A stretch of DNA of 64,000 bases, taken from contig NC_134278.1 in assembly GCF_949628215.1 (NCBI RefSeq), forward strand, positions 37,280,115 to 37,344,114, written 5' to 3'. Below are positions 51,836 through 64,000 of the stretch, piece by piece. The stretch is from Phalacrocorax aristotelis. Its lineage: Eukaryota; Chordata; Aves; Suliformes; Phalacrocoracidae. Made by a program: the position numbers and the translations under genes. Position 1 is the stretch's first letter; every line of letters begins with the position of its first letter. The notes beneath the pieces were generated by a model. The model was not told where the DNA came from. It saw only the letters and a program-made list of their open reading frames with translations, and did not search any database.

Positions 51836-54800
51836 TGCTAGTTTGTCACAAATGACAGGAAATCTGAAGTGGGGGAGAGGGCCAGAAAAGCAAGTTTTCC
51901 CTATTTGCTTTAGGAAGGCAGAGTTGTTTGTTTATAAACTTTCCTGGGTCCTCCTTCATCCAGAGGGCTTATAAGCCTGACACTTGAGTAAATGCTTAAT
52001 GTTATGTTCATGCTGTGAACAACTTTAAGAATTTACTAAGTTTTACTAGAAAACAAGTTTCTTTTCCTTCCAAACCTGCAATTCAGTAATGGTGCAGATT
52101 GTAAGAATTTGTAGATAATTGAGGAGGTTGCTCCCCATCCATGGTAACATTTTCTTTGTACTTCAGCAGTTCTCCTGACTCTGATATTGTTTAGGGTCTT
52201 TGAGAGTGAGGATTAAATGAAACATGCTTTTCTCATAAGGGAATCTTGGGGGAGAGGAGGTGAAGCTGCAGTTTGGCTCTGTGGAGCTCTAGGAAAACAA
52301 ATGTGCTGTCCTGAGTAAGAGAATGATGTGTTGAGAATGCTTTGAGCTAGAACTAGAACTTTGAGCTAGAATTTTACCTACTGTGTCTATTCAAATGTAT
52401 GAATGCATTGGAATTAGTAACTGGGGGAGACTTAAAAGGAGAACTTACCTTTCAGCTGTTTTTAATTTCTGATTTACTTGAAGTATTCTTCAGAAATGTT
52501 GGTCATGTCAGTGGAATAAATGATAAACCTGTGAGGAATTCCTGTTCTTACCAGTTACCTGTCAGAACAGGTGTCCTTTTCTTTGTGCAATACTGTGGTG
52601 ATTAGTGCTTCAGAAGGATTCTTTTTTTTTTCCTAAGTGATTTTTTTTCCAGATGAAGCTTAATCAAGCCTCCTGTAAACAAGTGAAACCGAGTAAGACA
52701 GACTTATCTGTCATTTGGCCTTTAAAACTTCTGTCTAGAATAAGAAGTTGGGTCCTTCATTGCAGAGTAGAGTATGACAGCAGATTTTGCAGCAGCAGAA
52801 GAGGAAGCAGCTAATTTAGTTCAGTGCATGCAAATCTCCATTCTGATCCTGTTCTTAGTTGCTCATGGATTTCTGAAGTACATTTTTTTTGACTAATTTA
52901 TGTATCTTATTGCCATAACATGACTTTTTGGAATATTTAAGGAAAAAGTGATAGCAATCTGCTGTGGAATTAGTTGCTAATTGATAAAAATTTGAATGAA
53001 TGTTTTGTTCAAAGTAACTAAATGCTAAACTTCTTACGAAAGCATAGGTTGTGTATTCACAGTGATTTTTGTGCGTGTGGATATATGTATTTCTCCTGTA
53101 ACAGACCCCAACTCATTGCATTTGAGTCTTTGCAGTGACTTAAATGGGGGCTGAGACTGGCCGCTCAGCTGGGTAGTTGCCTGAGCTGTGCCAGAGGTAT
53201 GGCTGAGTCCTTGAAGCCTGTTGGGGATGTCTGGGCACACACAAATGTTCTTTGCTCATTCTGTGCAACTCCTGTAGGATACAGAAGTGGGGAAGAACAA
53301 AGCTCAGTTCTGTATATTGTGTTATTCTACACACAGTAGGTAAAATTCATCATAAGAAGTTATAAGCTACTTGCATATGAAATCCTTTTAACTGCATATA
53401 ATTACTTTTCATCTGTTAGGTAGGTGAAATGATCTATTTTAACATGGGCAGCTCTGGAAAAAGCAGCTTTTTAAATGGCATGGCACATCAGTGTGCAAGG
53501 ATTAAAGATTGAGAGGTAAGCCATTTCTGTGTCTGTGAAACTGAAGCCCTGCTTTGGACAAGAAGTCTTGAAGTTTTGTGTATTCGGCTGAAAAGCTAAT
53601 GTGTTTTTACCGGTATTGAGTATGGAGAAAGAGTGTCGTTGAGCACACTTTTTTAAAGCTGATGAACTGTGACTAGGATATCAACAGAAGTGGTAGAACA
53701 AATTGATTAAAATTAATAAGAAATTACTAGAACTGTTTTGTGTTCAACCAGGAGCTCTAAAAGAGCTGAGTATGAATTTACCAAACTACTTGCTGTGATG
53801 GCTGCCCTCTTACATAGTATCAGAGAAATGGAAGATAACAAGTGTCACAAGTTGTAAAACAGAGCTTAAAAGGGATTGTGGGACCAAGAAAGTCTGAATG
53901 CTGGATAGATTGTGTTGAATTATAATAAGGAATAGAATTAGTAGACTTATGTAGATGTACGTTATGAAAAATCCTAGATATTCTAGGATTAGAACAAGTC
54001 TTTAAATGCAGGACTGATTTGAAGTCAGCCATTTCTACTTGAATTTTCTGCACAAAGTCCCACAGAGTAACAAAGAAGCTCATCTGCTGGGACTTCCTTT
54101 TCTTTCTGATCCTCTGTTTCTCCACATGCATCCATGATGAATTTGAGGACACAATATGTTTATCTTGTTGGACTCTTCTATTTGACTTCTAATGGATGTT
54201 TCGAATGGAAGTTAGTGAGATAATGGGGACAAATAAAATGCTGCCCAGATGTATTGTTAATACTGCTTAGTACTGACATCTTTTAAGATGCCTTTTCTTA
54301 CTGCAAGTGGTGTAGGTCTTTAAAAACAAAAGAAAACACCCTTCTTTGACTAAATCACCAGCAGCACTCCTAAAACCACTCAGATGGTCCAACGTAGGCT
54401 CTTACAGAGTGATATGAAATTACTCAGAGCTGGAGCCTTGGGTGGTGTGTTAATATTATAGGAGATTTGCTATTGTTTGAATATCTCATTTTTGAAGTTA
54501 AGACAGGAACGTGTTTCCATTGCAGATACCGAAATCTGAAATACTTTTTTCCTGACAGCTTGGAACAAATAAAGTTGAAGCAGGCCAAAACATTAATGCA
54601 CAATAATCGACTGCATATGTCTGTAAACATGTTCTGTTAGGTTGCTATGAAACTTTTTATTCTTGGAGGACGAGAAGATGACTGTAACACTTCCTTAAAG
54701 CTGTTGCCCCTTAGACAGAGGGTCCGTGGTAATTAGAATGCTTGTGGGGTACTTAACTCTTCATTTTGGAAAGCACAAAGATCAATCTTTTTATTTAAGT

Positions 54801-57800
54801 AAAAAGAAATCAAGGGAGGATGAAGTAACCATTTAAAAATGGCTTTTGAACAAATACTGCTTTTTCATTAAGGTTTTTCATCTTTTCAGTTTTAAGTTAT
54901 TAGGCAACACTTCTAGTATATTTATTCACTTGCTTAATCTAGTCTTCCTTCCTCCTGAGTTATTGGGATGGAGAGGTGAGAAGAATAATCTTTTTTCACA
55001 TTACCCTGTTTGCCGTATTGCTTCCCTCACCACTTGGAAAAGGGCACCAACGTGTTCAGATGGCTGAAATGAGGGATGTTTGTAAAGCTGGGCAGGTTAA
55101 TTGAAATGGACACCAGCATAACATCTTTCTTCAGAAGCTGACGCACCTGGTTTCAGGTAACATAGAGGTACTACTTTCACCTGGAGTGACAAGTCAGCTT
55201 GTAGAGTTTGCGTTAGCTAATTTTGAGCTGCGTGGCTGACGCAAATAATAGAAGAGTACATTTTAGGAAATGTTTCTTTGTTGGAACAGAAATGAAATAT
55301 GGAAAAAGAAAGTATCTCTGGGTTACTTGTCTGCTTGAGTCAGATTTCAACTGGGTGAATGGTTTGCAAAGGGTGATGTGAATGGCTGTTTTATCAAAAT
55401 AGACTTCCTTTTCACATTCTGAAAAAAATGTGGGAAAAAGTGAAATAAAATAGGTAAAAATACATAGGCTTAATGACTTTAAATTTTCAGTGTTTAAATA
55501 ATTTATATTTGTTTTCATAATGATTTTCATATTGTATAAACAAAGGTAGGAGGTTAAAGCCATGCCATACAATTTTTAATGTTTTGGGAAATGATTAAAT
55601 CTATTTTATCCTAATGACATGTGTATCTTTTTGTCTTAAAAGGCTAGATTTTATTAAACCCAAACAACCCAACCCTTGAAACTGTCCAAGGCTCATTTTC
55701 CCATCTAATGAATAGCAAGGTGCTTTAGGTTTTGCTTTGAAGAAGGGATCACTATTATTGTTGTACATGTAAAATCAAAACCATTCCTGAGTAATGAATC
55801 TCGCTCAGTGACCATTACGTGGCTTTCTTCACTGTTTCAAGCCATAGTACTTCAGGATTATGCCTTTAATTCTCGAAGTCCAAATTAGGTGCTTCAAGCT
55901 GGTCATGTTATAACTGTCATGTTGTATCTCACATTTACTTTTATTGGTTCTCACTTAATTTATTTCATCGTACTCCACTGATAGCAGCATACTGCCTCTA
56001 ACTTAATATCTCAATAGTATTTCAGCAGTTTTGTTAGGATGTCTTTTATATGCTGAATCATAGACGGGCAAGCTAGTGTGCTGGATCTAACATGCTTCTA
56101 AATTAATTCACCTATTACAAATTGATATTAAACAATTAAATTTGAAGTTTTTATAAGGTGAAAGCTCATTTTAGAGGATTATTCAAATACATTTCAATTT
56201 TTGTGTGGTGATATTTATAGAACTAATGTATAAGGCAGTTTCAGTGTACTCGGAAAAATATGTTAATAAAGAATAGGGCTAGGTAAGCTTAGTATGATCT
56301 GACTTCTGGGTACTTCTCAATGATCTGTTTTTTTATTCTGCTCAGACATTAGTCTATGTAGGCTGTGTGGTAGTTTTAAACCAGATTTAACTGTATTTCA
56401 GTAAATCAGTATGTGTTAAAATGGAATAGAAATTACATGAAGAAAAGAAGGCCAATTGAATATTTTGATTCCAATATAATAATGCTATGAATTTCACCTT
56501 TTTTCATTTTCTAACCCCTCAGTCTGATGTCTAATTCATGGCACCCTAGATTAAATAAAAACGAGGGAAGGAGAAGTTTGCCAACTGTTTATAGTTTTAC
56601 AGATGGATACAGGTACAGGGACAACTCTTTTGATTGCATCTGAAACAGGGGCTTCCCCACCTTCACCGATGGTGGTAAGACCTGGGGCAGCTACACATTT
56701 GTGTAGGTGGCTTATATTACTCTTTCCTTGACCATGATGCCCATCACTGGAGGGAGCAAGCCAAATGATGCTGTGTAGCTTGGGAACTGAGATTACAGCC
56801 ATCCTTAAGGAATGAGAACAATTTACACAGCATACACTCTCTTTAGGTTCAAAAATAATTTTGTGTTATTCTTGCAGAAGTTCTTTCATCTTTCCATGGC
56901 ATTATTTTCCTTCTCCATCCTATGTATTAGTTTACTGATATATTTATGCTGTAGAAATGGGACTAAATAGCCTTGAAAGCCGTTTCTTATTCTGCGTGGG
57001 AGAAGCATGGTACTGGTGTGACCAGAATCTTCCCCTTTTGTCAGCTCTTAAGGGGAGAGATGATTCCTGTGTGAAGCTTTCTGAACTGATTTTTGTTAAC
57101 TCTTGGCAGTAAAGCCAAGACATAATTGAGGTCTGTCAGAAGTGAGTATAACTTAATTATGAGGACAATAAAAACAAATTACATCTTCTATAAATATCTT
57201 CCCCAGTTCTGGGTTTCCCAGAGCATTCTGTCTTTCTGCTGCTTGTAATGAAAAAAGCTTTCAGGACTGGGGCTGTTTTTATGCTGTGGCATTACCAGAC
57301 ACGTTGGTAGTACTAGTAAAGAAAGAATAGAAATATGCAGACTAGTGGCATTACAGCAGCACGCTGGTGAAATAAATGCCCAGCAAGAATAAATGGCAGC
57401 AGTATGAAGTTGCTGCCACTCTTACTTCCCACGCCATTTTTAGTCTGAACAACTTTTGAACACGGTACCTGTAGAGATTATTTTTCTTCCAGGAGGTATG
57501 AAACAAAGCACAGATGACCCACATATGGAAATTACTGAGATCAGCTTGCTCATATACCTTGGAAATGAGAGGGAGCAGGTTTTTGTACTTGTAAAACGTT
57601 TTCTGATCTCTAAGGTACTTCGCTGTGTTTCTGAGTTGGTCAGGGTAATATTGAGTGTGTTTGACATCCAGACAACAAAGCCCTACTCTCTTTTAAAAGC
57701 TATGCAATAATTTTGTTAATCTGGAATTCAGTTTTAATTTCTGAGCTAGCTGTGGTAACATTTTGATCTCCAGCAGCAACTGCAGGCCTTCTAAGTCATA

Positions 57801-59636
57801 AGAATTAGAAAACTTTCTTAGAAATGTATTTCTAAACAAGAAGCAACCCAGTGTGCATGTATCTTAAAAATAAGTCACAGGGAATTTTTGTTTCAAACAA
57901 TGATTTATAAGAAATGAGTTGAAGTCATAGAAATTTGGAATGACTAATTTCAGAAAATGGTGTTTCCCTTCAAAAGGATGATCTTTAAGGTGCTTGAAAA
58001 TGTTGCCTCTGTCTTGTATGCCAAATTGTGGAGTGTCCTGCACTTGCGGTAGACTTGTGTTGGCTTGCGTAGCTTCACTGACAATACCAACATTCTAGTA
58101 TCATTTGGTGGCATTTTTTTTACTTGCCTTGAATGAATGGTGTCTTAGTCATGTTCCTGGTGGAGGGAAAAGAGAGGAAGACAGAGGGAGAGCCAAAAAC
58201 TAATTGCTGATGTATCAAAAAAAATTTTACTAAAACAACCAACAAAAACAATAAAAATCCAAACCAAAGTAAACCTGGAAGTATGAAACTCAAAACACCA
58301 GGTGAAGCACGTGGACAGGGTACAAGCAGTGGCAGTGTTGTGCTGGGTGATGTGTGAAGAAAAAAGACATGTACTTGAAAGATTTGTAAAACACGGCTCC
58401 CTTTAGTGTATCGTAAATACACTTTGGGCAGTGGTTCTCCTCTTATCAACCCTTTCTAAAGCCTTTTGTTAGCTTCCCTTTCTCTAGTTTGTTAACTTGC
58501 AGCTATTGAAATTAGGAGTCTTCAGAGTAACAACTTTCCTAATTATTAATTGATTAGTTTAGTCTTTTTAGTTCTTTATTTGGCGGTTATTTAGTTATTG
58601 TTTGATTTATTTCATAGCCACTGGTGTGCATTGTGCTCACTTTTTTCCCATCCAATTTCAAGCCTTGGCATAGTTATGCATGACGGACTCCTATAGAAAC
58701 TTACAGTCTATTTTCCAGTGTTCTAAAGGGAAAATTTAATAGCATAACTAGGTTCTTCTGTTGATCTTCCAAGGGAGTACAGTATTGCTGGCAAATATTG
58801 TAAATATGTTGTATAGAGGATTGTAGTGGTGTTTCATCCTCCTTCCCCCTCCTTGTTTTTAATTTCATTAACTGAACAATTTTGTCTTCAGCCATCTGTT
58901 AGATTGATGCATATTTGGAATCTAAAGTTACTTTGACACAGAAATATGTCAGGGCTAAAATGACCTTTTGCATTCCTACGGGGAAGATACAAACCCCAAA
59001 ATATTTGATTTCCAGTCTTGGGCCTCCAACAGCAGGAACAGTTTTTTTTTTTTTCTTTTGCCTTGGAGACAAACCAAATTCTTTAGGAAGCACAGCCTTA
59101 TCTTATGAAAGAAGACAGGTAAGACTGGGTAATGCTTATGGGGAGTGTGAGAAAGATACAGCATACTTTCATACAGATGCTGTCGTAGAACCATCTGCCT
59201 TTGAGTATGGACAGTTAGTTTTGACTGCCTGAAAAAAATTGCAGTAACAATACTTTTCTTTATTGTAAGCTTGTTTTAATACTTGTAAATATTCTTTACT
59301 TCTCCTATAATAAGCATGGGAGTATGCATGTTAATCTATATATTCATCAAAAAAGAAAGTATTTTCCTTGAAGCGTTAAGACCATTGTAAGTTACAGAAA
59401 CTGTTCTTATCTTTAATTTTGTTTCTCCTTGTCTTCCACTGAGCTGTGACAAATTAAAGTATTTTTACCTGTTATTGATGTTTAGTGTTGCTATACCTAA
59501 AAAAGCCCATCTAAAGAGCCACATGCTTAATTGCAGGTGATTTGTTTATGACTTGAATATTTCTGGGGCTGAGTTTCCCACTTCAAGCTGGTGTGTTAAA
59601 GGAATTGTGTTTTTTTTGTTTTGTTTTTATAAATAG

Positions 59637-59770
59637 GTAAAGATAGAGTTTTCAACACCCCCTTGTGTGAACAAGGAATTGTTGGCTTTGGTATTGGAGC
59701 TGCTGTTGCAGGTGCTACAGCCATTGCGGAAATTCAGTTTGCAGATTACATTTTTCCAGCATTTGATCAG
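59637..59770 (+). CDS. BCKDHB: BCKDHB exon 4, residues 112-156: cofactor-binding glutamate region
   Basis: The acceptor AAATAG leads into [20 protein letters not shown]. Glu123 in LCEQG corresponds to Glu76 of the mature human beta chain, which contacts N1' of the thiamine diphosphate pyrimidine ring. The exon continues [20 protein letters not shown] and ends at a GTCAGT donor at 59771. It is 134 bases, entry phase 1, exit phase 0. No frame break or missing key residue is seen. Confidence 0.96.
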
Positions 59771-60451
59771 GTCAGTACTAATAAATTTGAGAGAAGTAAA
59801 AAGAAATCTTATGTTTGCTTAAATTACTCTTCCGTTAGCATCAATACTTGGTTTGAATGTGTAATTTTTTCAAACATATCCACAGCTGTATTACTAATAT
59901 TTATGCAGGCTTTAAGTAAACAGGAAGATACCAAGGGTGGTTTGAAGGCTGATTAAATAATGGAAATAAAAGATGTGGCTTGAGGCAAATGTCTCTGTTT
60001 TTATTTTCAGTTTTGTGGCTGTGTTTGTTTCAGCAGCCTTAAATTTTGCCGCCGTGTCTTCCCAATGCCGTCTCTCACTTCTCTGTTTCTGCAGCCAGCC
60101 ATGTGTCCAAACTACAAATTTGGACTACAAATTGGTCCTACAATTTGTAGGGACAAAACTACAGATTTCAGCTGGGTTGGTTGACAGTATGGGAATGGGG
60201 AAACAACTGGGCTGTGTGGCTACCCCCGAGGCCTAGGCATCTAACTTGAACACACTAAATTATTGCCTTATTTGCCTTGGAGAATATTTTTCTTTCCACT
60301 GACTTACAGGGTTCCTTTGCTTCTAATTTCATCCTCTGAATTCCATGCATGGAGCAGATGACGTAGATATATTTCATGTATTGTAGAGGCTTAATGATGC
60401 ATAACTAAAGATATTGGGCTGAATGTTACTTTTGTATATAAATCTTTCCAG
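59771..60451 (+). other. BCKDHB intron 4
   Basis: A 681-bp phase-0 intron from GTCAGT to CTTTCCAG. It contains a cluster of short inverted repeats at 60105-60150. Confidence 0.92.
60105..60150. repeat. Overlapping short inverted repeats built on CTACAAATT
   Basis: CTACAAATTG (60125-60134) is matched by its exact reverse complement CAATTTGTAG (60141-60150) over a 6-base loop. Just before it, GTCCAAA and TTTGGAC form a second short stem around another CTACAAA. The unit ACTACAAATT occurs twice in direct order. Confidence 0.7.
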
Positions 60452-60607
60452 ATTGTTAATGAAGCAGCAAAATATCGTTACCGCTCCGGAGATCTCTTTA
60501 ATTGTGGAAGCCTCACCATTAGAGCCCCCTGGGGCTGTGTGGGTCACGGTGCACTGTATCACTCTCAAAGTCCAGAAGCTTTTTTTGCTCACTGTCCAGG
60601 AATAAAG
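60452..60607 (+). CDS. BCKDHB: BCKDHB exon 5, residues 157-208: active-site histidine region
   Basis: The acceptor CTTTCCAG precedes [20 protein letters not shown]. The segment [20 protein letters not shown] carries His193, equivalent to His146 of the mature human beta chain, a proton donor at the active site. The exon ends FFAHCPGIK at a GTACAG donor (60608). It is 156 bases, phase 0 on both sides, and nearly identical to the human protein. Confidence 0.96.
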
Positions 60608-63600
60608 GTACAGTAACTCTTGTTTTATGAAGACTAATTTTTATTTGTTTGCTTGTTTTTGTTTGTTTTTTAATGAACCTGATTAACAGTGAGTCTGGAT
60701 GCAAGCAGGGGAAGAAGAATGGGAGTCAAAATCCACAACACACAATCTGAATATGTTAATTAAACTCTAATAGTAGTTTTCAAGTTATAGAACTTAAACT
60801 GTATGAAGAGTTTGAGAATATATAGCCATCATTGAAACAATCTTTAATAGACACAGCATTTTGCATTTGTGTGCTTTTTGCTCTAAAAGCATACATTTGA
60901 CCTTCGTTTGTGTCCAGTGTAGTACAGAAACTAAAAGCTAACACTAATAAATAGTACTTTTCTTTCTTTCTTTCTGCATCTGCCTTCTTAAGTGCATTAT
61001 CAAATTGATTTATATGAATGACAGTGAGAAGCAATGGGTACAAACTGAAACCAAGAGTTTCCATCTGAACATAAGGAAGCACTTGGAACAAGTTTCCCAG
61101 AGAGGTTGTGGAGTCTCCATCCTTGGAGAGATTCAGAAGTTGTCTGCACACAGTCCTGGGCAACCAGCTCTAGGTGGCTCTGCTTGAGCAGGGCCATCGG
61201 ATCAGGTGACCTCTGGAAGTCCCTGCCAGCCTCAGCTGTTCTGCCACTCTCTGAATGATAATTTCCGGCAAGCTTTCTGCATGAGGTGGTGGCATCCCTT
61301 GAAGCTAAGATTCCTAGTGCTTGGATAACTTTCCTGGAGAATAGAGATGGGTGGGATCTAGTCATCTCAGATTGAGAGCACCATTTGCCAGCTCTCCATT
61401 TTTTTCTGAGTAAATTTTTGTCTATGGACTTGTACTTCTGGGTTAACTGGCATCCAGTCCATTGAGAAATTACTTGTACCTTGATTAATGTGGAAGACTT
61501 AAGCAAACCGAGTATTTGTATGCCGAAGACACGTTTGTTGTTCATCTATTGTTTAAACTACTGTCTATATATGATTTTGGTGTTTTAAAACTTCAGATAT
61601 TACTCATTTATAGGGAGGCCGTAGCCGTTTCTCTGTACTTAAGTCTTCTATTATTCACATTTTATTTAATGGTATTTAAGAAATTGAATGCATTTTTGGT
61701 TTTGGGTGTTCTTTATGATCTTTGAAGTGTTCCTATTCTTAACTTGAAAATATTTCCTGATATAGACAAAAGCAATCTATAAAGTCTTTTGCCAGGTAAT
61801 TGAATCAAATGGCTTCTTGAGCTTGTTTAAAAACTAGAGTAGTTTATCATATGGAGGCACAAGGTAACTTGTATGATTGAGATACTGATGCCAGGACTAG
61901 CTAATTTACACTGATCTTGTTGGTCAGTCTCAGATCCTAATATGCTGAACCAAGTGCTGAGATTTAGCGGTCCACTCTGGTGGTTAAAACTTTCTAATTT
62001 GTAGCAACCTAGTACTGCTGTGCTTAGTCTTCTGAATAAGTTATAAGTCAGATTTTTATTTAATCACTCCAAGTAATTTTATTTCTTTTCTCTCATCTCT
62101 GATCTTTCTTCTTGTTTTTTTCACTTTCACATTTCCTGGGGTAAAGTGCTAAAATAGATTACTGCCACTGACAGCTGTCATCTCAGTTAAAGGGCACATT
62201 AAATTCTGTGGAACTGATGGACCAATGTACTAGTTTTTGATGCACAGGAAAGTATTTTAGAATCTATCTTTTGAATTTTGTATTTTTGTGAAAACAATGT
62301 TGTTTCTTTAATACTTTTTGCAAAGGTTTTCATTAATGCAGTTAATAATGTTTAAGGCTTTATCTTCAAGGTTGCAAGTTGTCTTTTGAATGAACCCAAA
62401 CCTGGCCCTTAATGAATGAATCCAGAAATGCAAAGGAACTAGTGGTTCAGATGAATTTGCAGAAGTCCCATATCTATGCATATTTTCCTCCAAAATACAG
62501 GAGGAAAGGCTGTGTATTACAAGCTGGGAAGGGTAGGACTGATCTTTAGGGAGAGTGGTTTTTCAAAACTGCCTTCTTATTAAACTCAGCAGCAGGTTCC
62601 TGACTTAAGATTTTTATTTTGTGGTTTTATTAAGTGAAAGGTGAGGTTTGGAATTCCTAAGCAAAAGGGAGGTTGTACCACTTCGGCTGTTCAGCGGAAG
62701 GACTGTAATCATTAGTACTTAAGACAAGGCTGGTTGGGGTCATGAGGACATTGCTAGATGGTTGTATCTTTTGTCTACTGTTGTGAGGATGTATGTCTTA
62801 ATGGATCAGAATGTCTTCCAGAATTATTGTATTGACTCTTTCCATTCCATTGTAGGACTGCTCCAGAATATTTGCTGTCATGTCTAGAAGCTTTGTTTTC
62901 ATTTCCAGCCTACATGTGTTTCTGACTAACTTCTATATTTAACTTACCTGTCCTTCATTTACCTTTCATATAGTAGTACATTGTTTTCCCTTTAGTCTTT
63001 GTTTTGTTAGACTAAACAAATCAAACTATCAAAGAGATGTTAGCAATTTCTGAAGCTCTTTTGACACCTCTTTCATTCATTTCAAAACAGTTGATATAGC
63101 AATGAAGTATTCCAGCTGAGTTTCTAGCAGTGATTTTTTGCAATAGCACTAACATTTCCTTGCTTATATTATTATGCTTTTTAATGGCTGTACTGCATAG
63201 TGTCATCCATTTGAGCAGATAATAAATTCAGATCTGAGTTTCTACTGCTGAGTTCTAAATTTATAAGAAAAATGTAGTCCTTAAATGTGTGACTTTTCAG
63301 TATGTACTGTTCAGTTTGCTTTTGCTTTTGTCAGTCATGTCCTAATTGTGAACTGGATCTTTTTGGTATCATCCTCTGTAGCGGTAGTCACTCTCAGCTT
63401 TTGAATAGTTTTCATTACCATGTTCTGACTTGACATCACAAATGAATAAAGTAAATAAAGTCTGCCCTAAAAATGGTCCCTAAGGAGCTGCACTAGTAAC
63501 TTCCATCAGCTGGATAATTTCCCATGTGTCTTTCACCAAACGCCTTGGTGAAACGTTAACAGACTGCTTCTACCTTATTTAGAAAAATCACTTATCAAGT

Positions 63601-64000
63601 TAATTTAATGTGATAGCAGATTTAGGTTGTGTTTTGACTCTTTTCTATTACTTCTATATAATTAAATGTTCTTACTCTCAAAAAATATTTTGAAGCCTTG
63701 GAAACTTCTGGAGGCAGTATGTTAACAAGTCTGTAGTTACGTGGATTTTTAAAATTTTCTTTAGTTGTAGCACTCGCTTAATGTTTTCAGTCAGAGAGGG
63801 CCACTTCCAACTTCACAGCTATAAAAATGTTTGCTTGTAGCCTTCATGCTGAATGTGTCAGCTCTTTGAGATCTCTGGGATGTAAATTAGCCGGTCATTC
63901 TGATTTGAGGGAATTGAGCTGTTACATTCTATTTTCACTTAAACTGTGATAATTTGGTAATTCTATGTTCATAATACACATTCTCTTAGATCATCCAAAA
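60608..64000 (+). other. BCKDHB intron 5, 5' part, running off the window
   Basis: AT-rich intronic sequence. Exon 6, expected to begin with codons for VVIPRSP, is not seen before the right edge. The only recognised feature is a CR1 tail at 61018-61260. Confidence 0.85.
61018..61260 (+). mobile_element. CR1 LINE 3' tail, 5'-truncated
   Basis: The + strand reads GGTACAAACTGAAACCAAGA, then CCATCTGAACATAAGGAAGC, then CAGAGAGGTTGTGGAGTCTC and GCTCTAGGTGGCTCTGCTTG, the standard avian CR1 3' region. Unlike the other large copies in this gene it is in the sense orientation. No coding remnant of use is left. Confidence 0.93.

Overview
This window looks like bird nuclear chromosomal DNA. The evidence is several 5'-truncated CR1 LINE tails carrying the avian 3' ATTCTATG-type end, a solo LTR of a type widespread in bird genomes, compact genes, and a BCKDHB gene close to its vertebrate relatives. 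The species cannot be named from the sequence. Base composition is AT-rich, apart from one CpG island at about 32.4-33.4 kb.

Two protein-coding genes are well supported, both on the + strand. At 10.3-15.3 kb is a complete two-exon orphan nuclear receptor of the NR0B family, SHP-like (273 aa). It has an upstream TATA box and a downstream poly(A) signal. At 32.8-60.6 kb are the first five exons of BCKDHB, the E1-beta subunit of mitochondrial branched-chain 2-oxoacid dehydrogenase. They encode residues 1-208 without a break, and the remaining exons must lie beyond the right edge. BCKDHB starts in a CpG island with two NRF-1-like sites, an inverted CCAAT box and Sp1-type GC boxes.

Layout: 1-10.2 kb has no recognised gene, but a coding-like segment at about 952-1279 is open in two successive frames. 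10.2-15.4 kb is the NR0B gene, with a (CTAC/CTAT)n microsatellite in its intron. 15.4-32.4 kb is intergenic, with a 68-bp tandem duplication, a CR1 tail and a solo LTR just upstream of the BCKDHB island. 32.4-64 kb is BCKDHB. Intron 3 is 21.3 kb and holds a 0.9-kb CR1 fragment with reverse-transcriptase remnants and a nested pair of CR1 tails. Intron 5 carries another CR1 tail.

The two genes do not form an operon-like unit. The main point of interest is the location of the SHP-like gene. Mammalian NR0B2 sits beside NUDC in a 1p36-type region, whereas this copy is about 17.5 kb upstream of BCKDHB, in a 6q14-type region. Those two regions share several gene families (TENT5, HMGN, SH3BGRL, HTR1), so this copy may be a whole-genome-duplication paralogue of SHP, or the gene that birds carry as NR0B2. 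I found no tRNA, rRNA, CRISPR array or intact mobile element.
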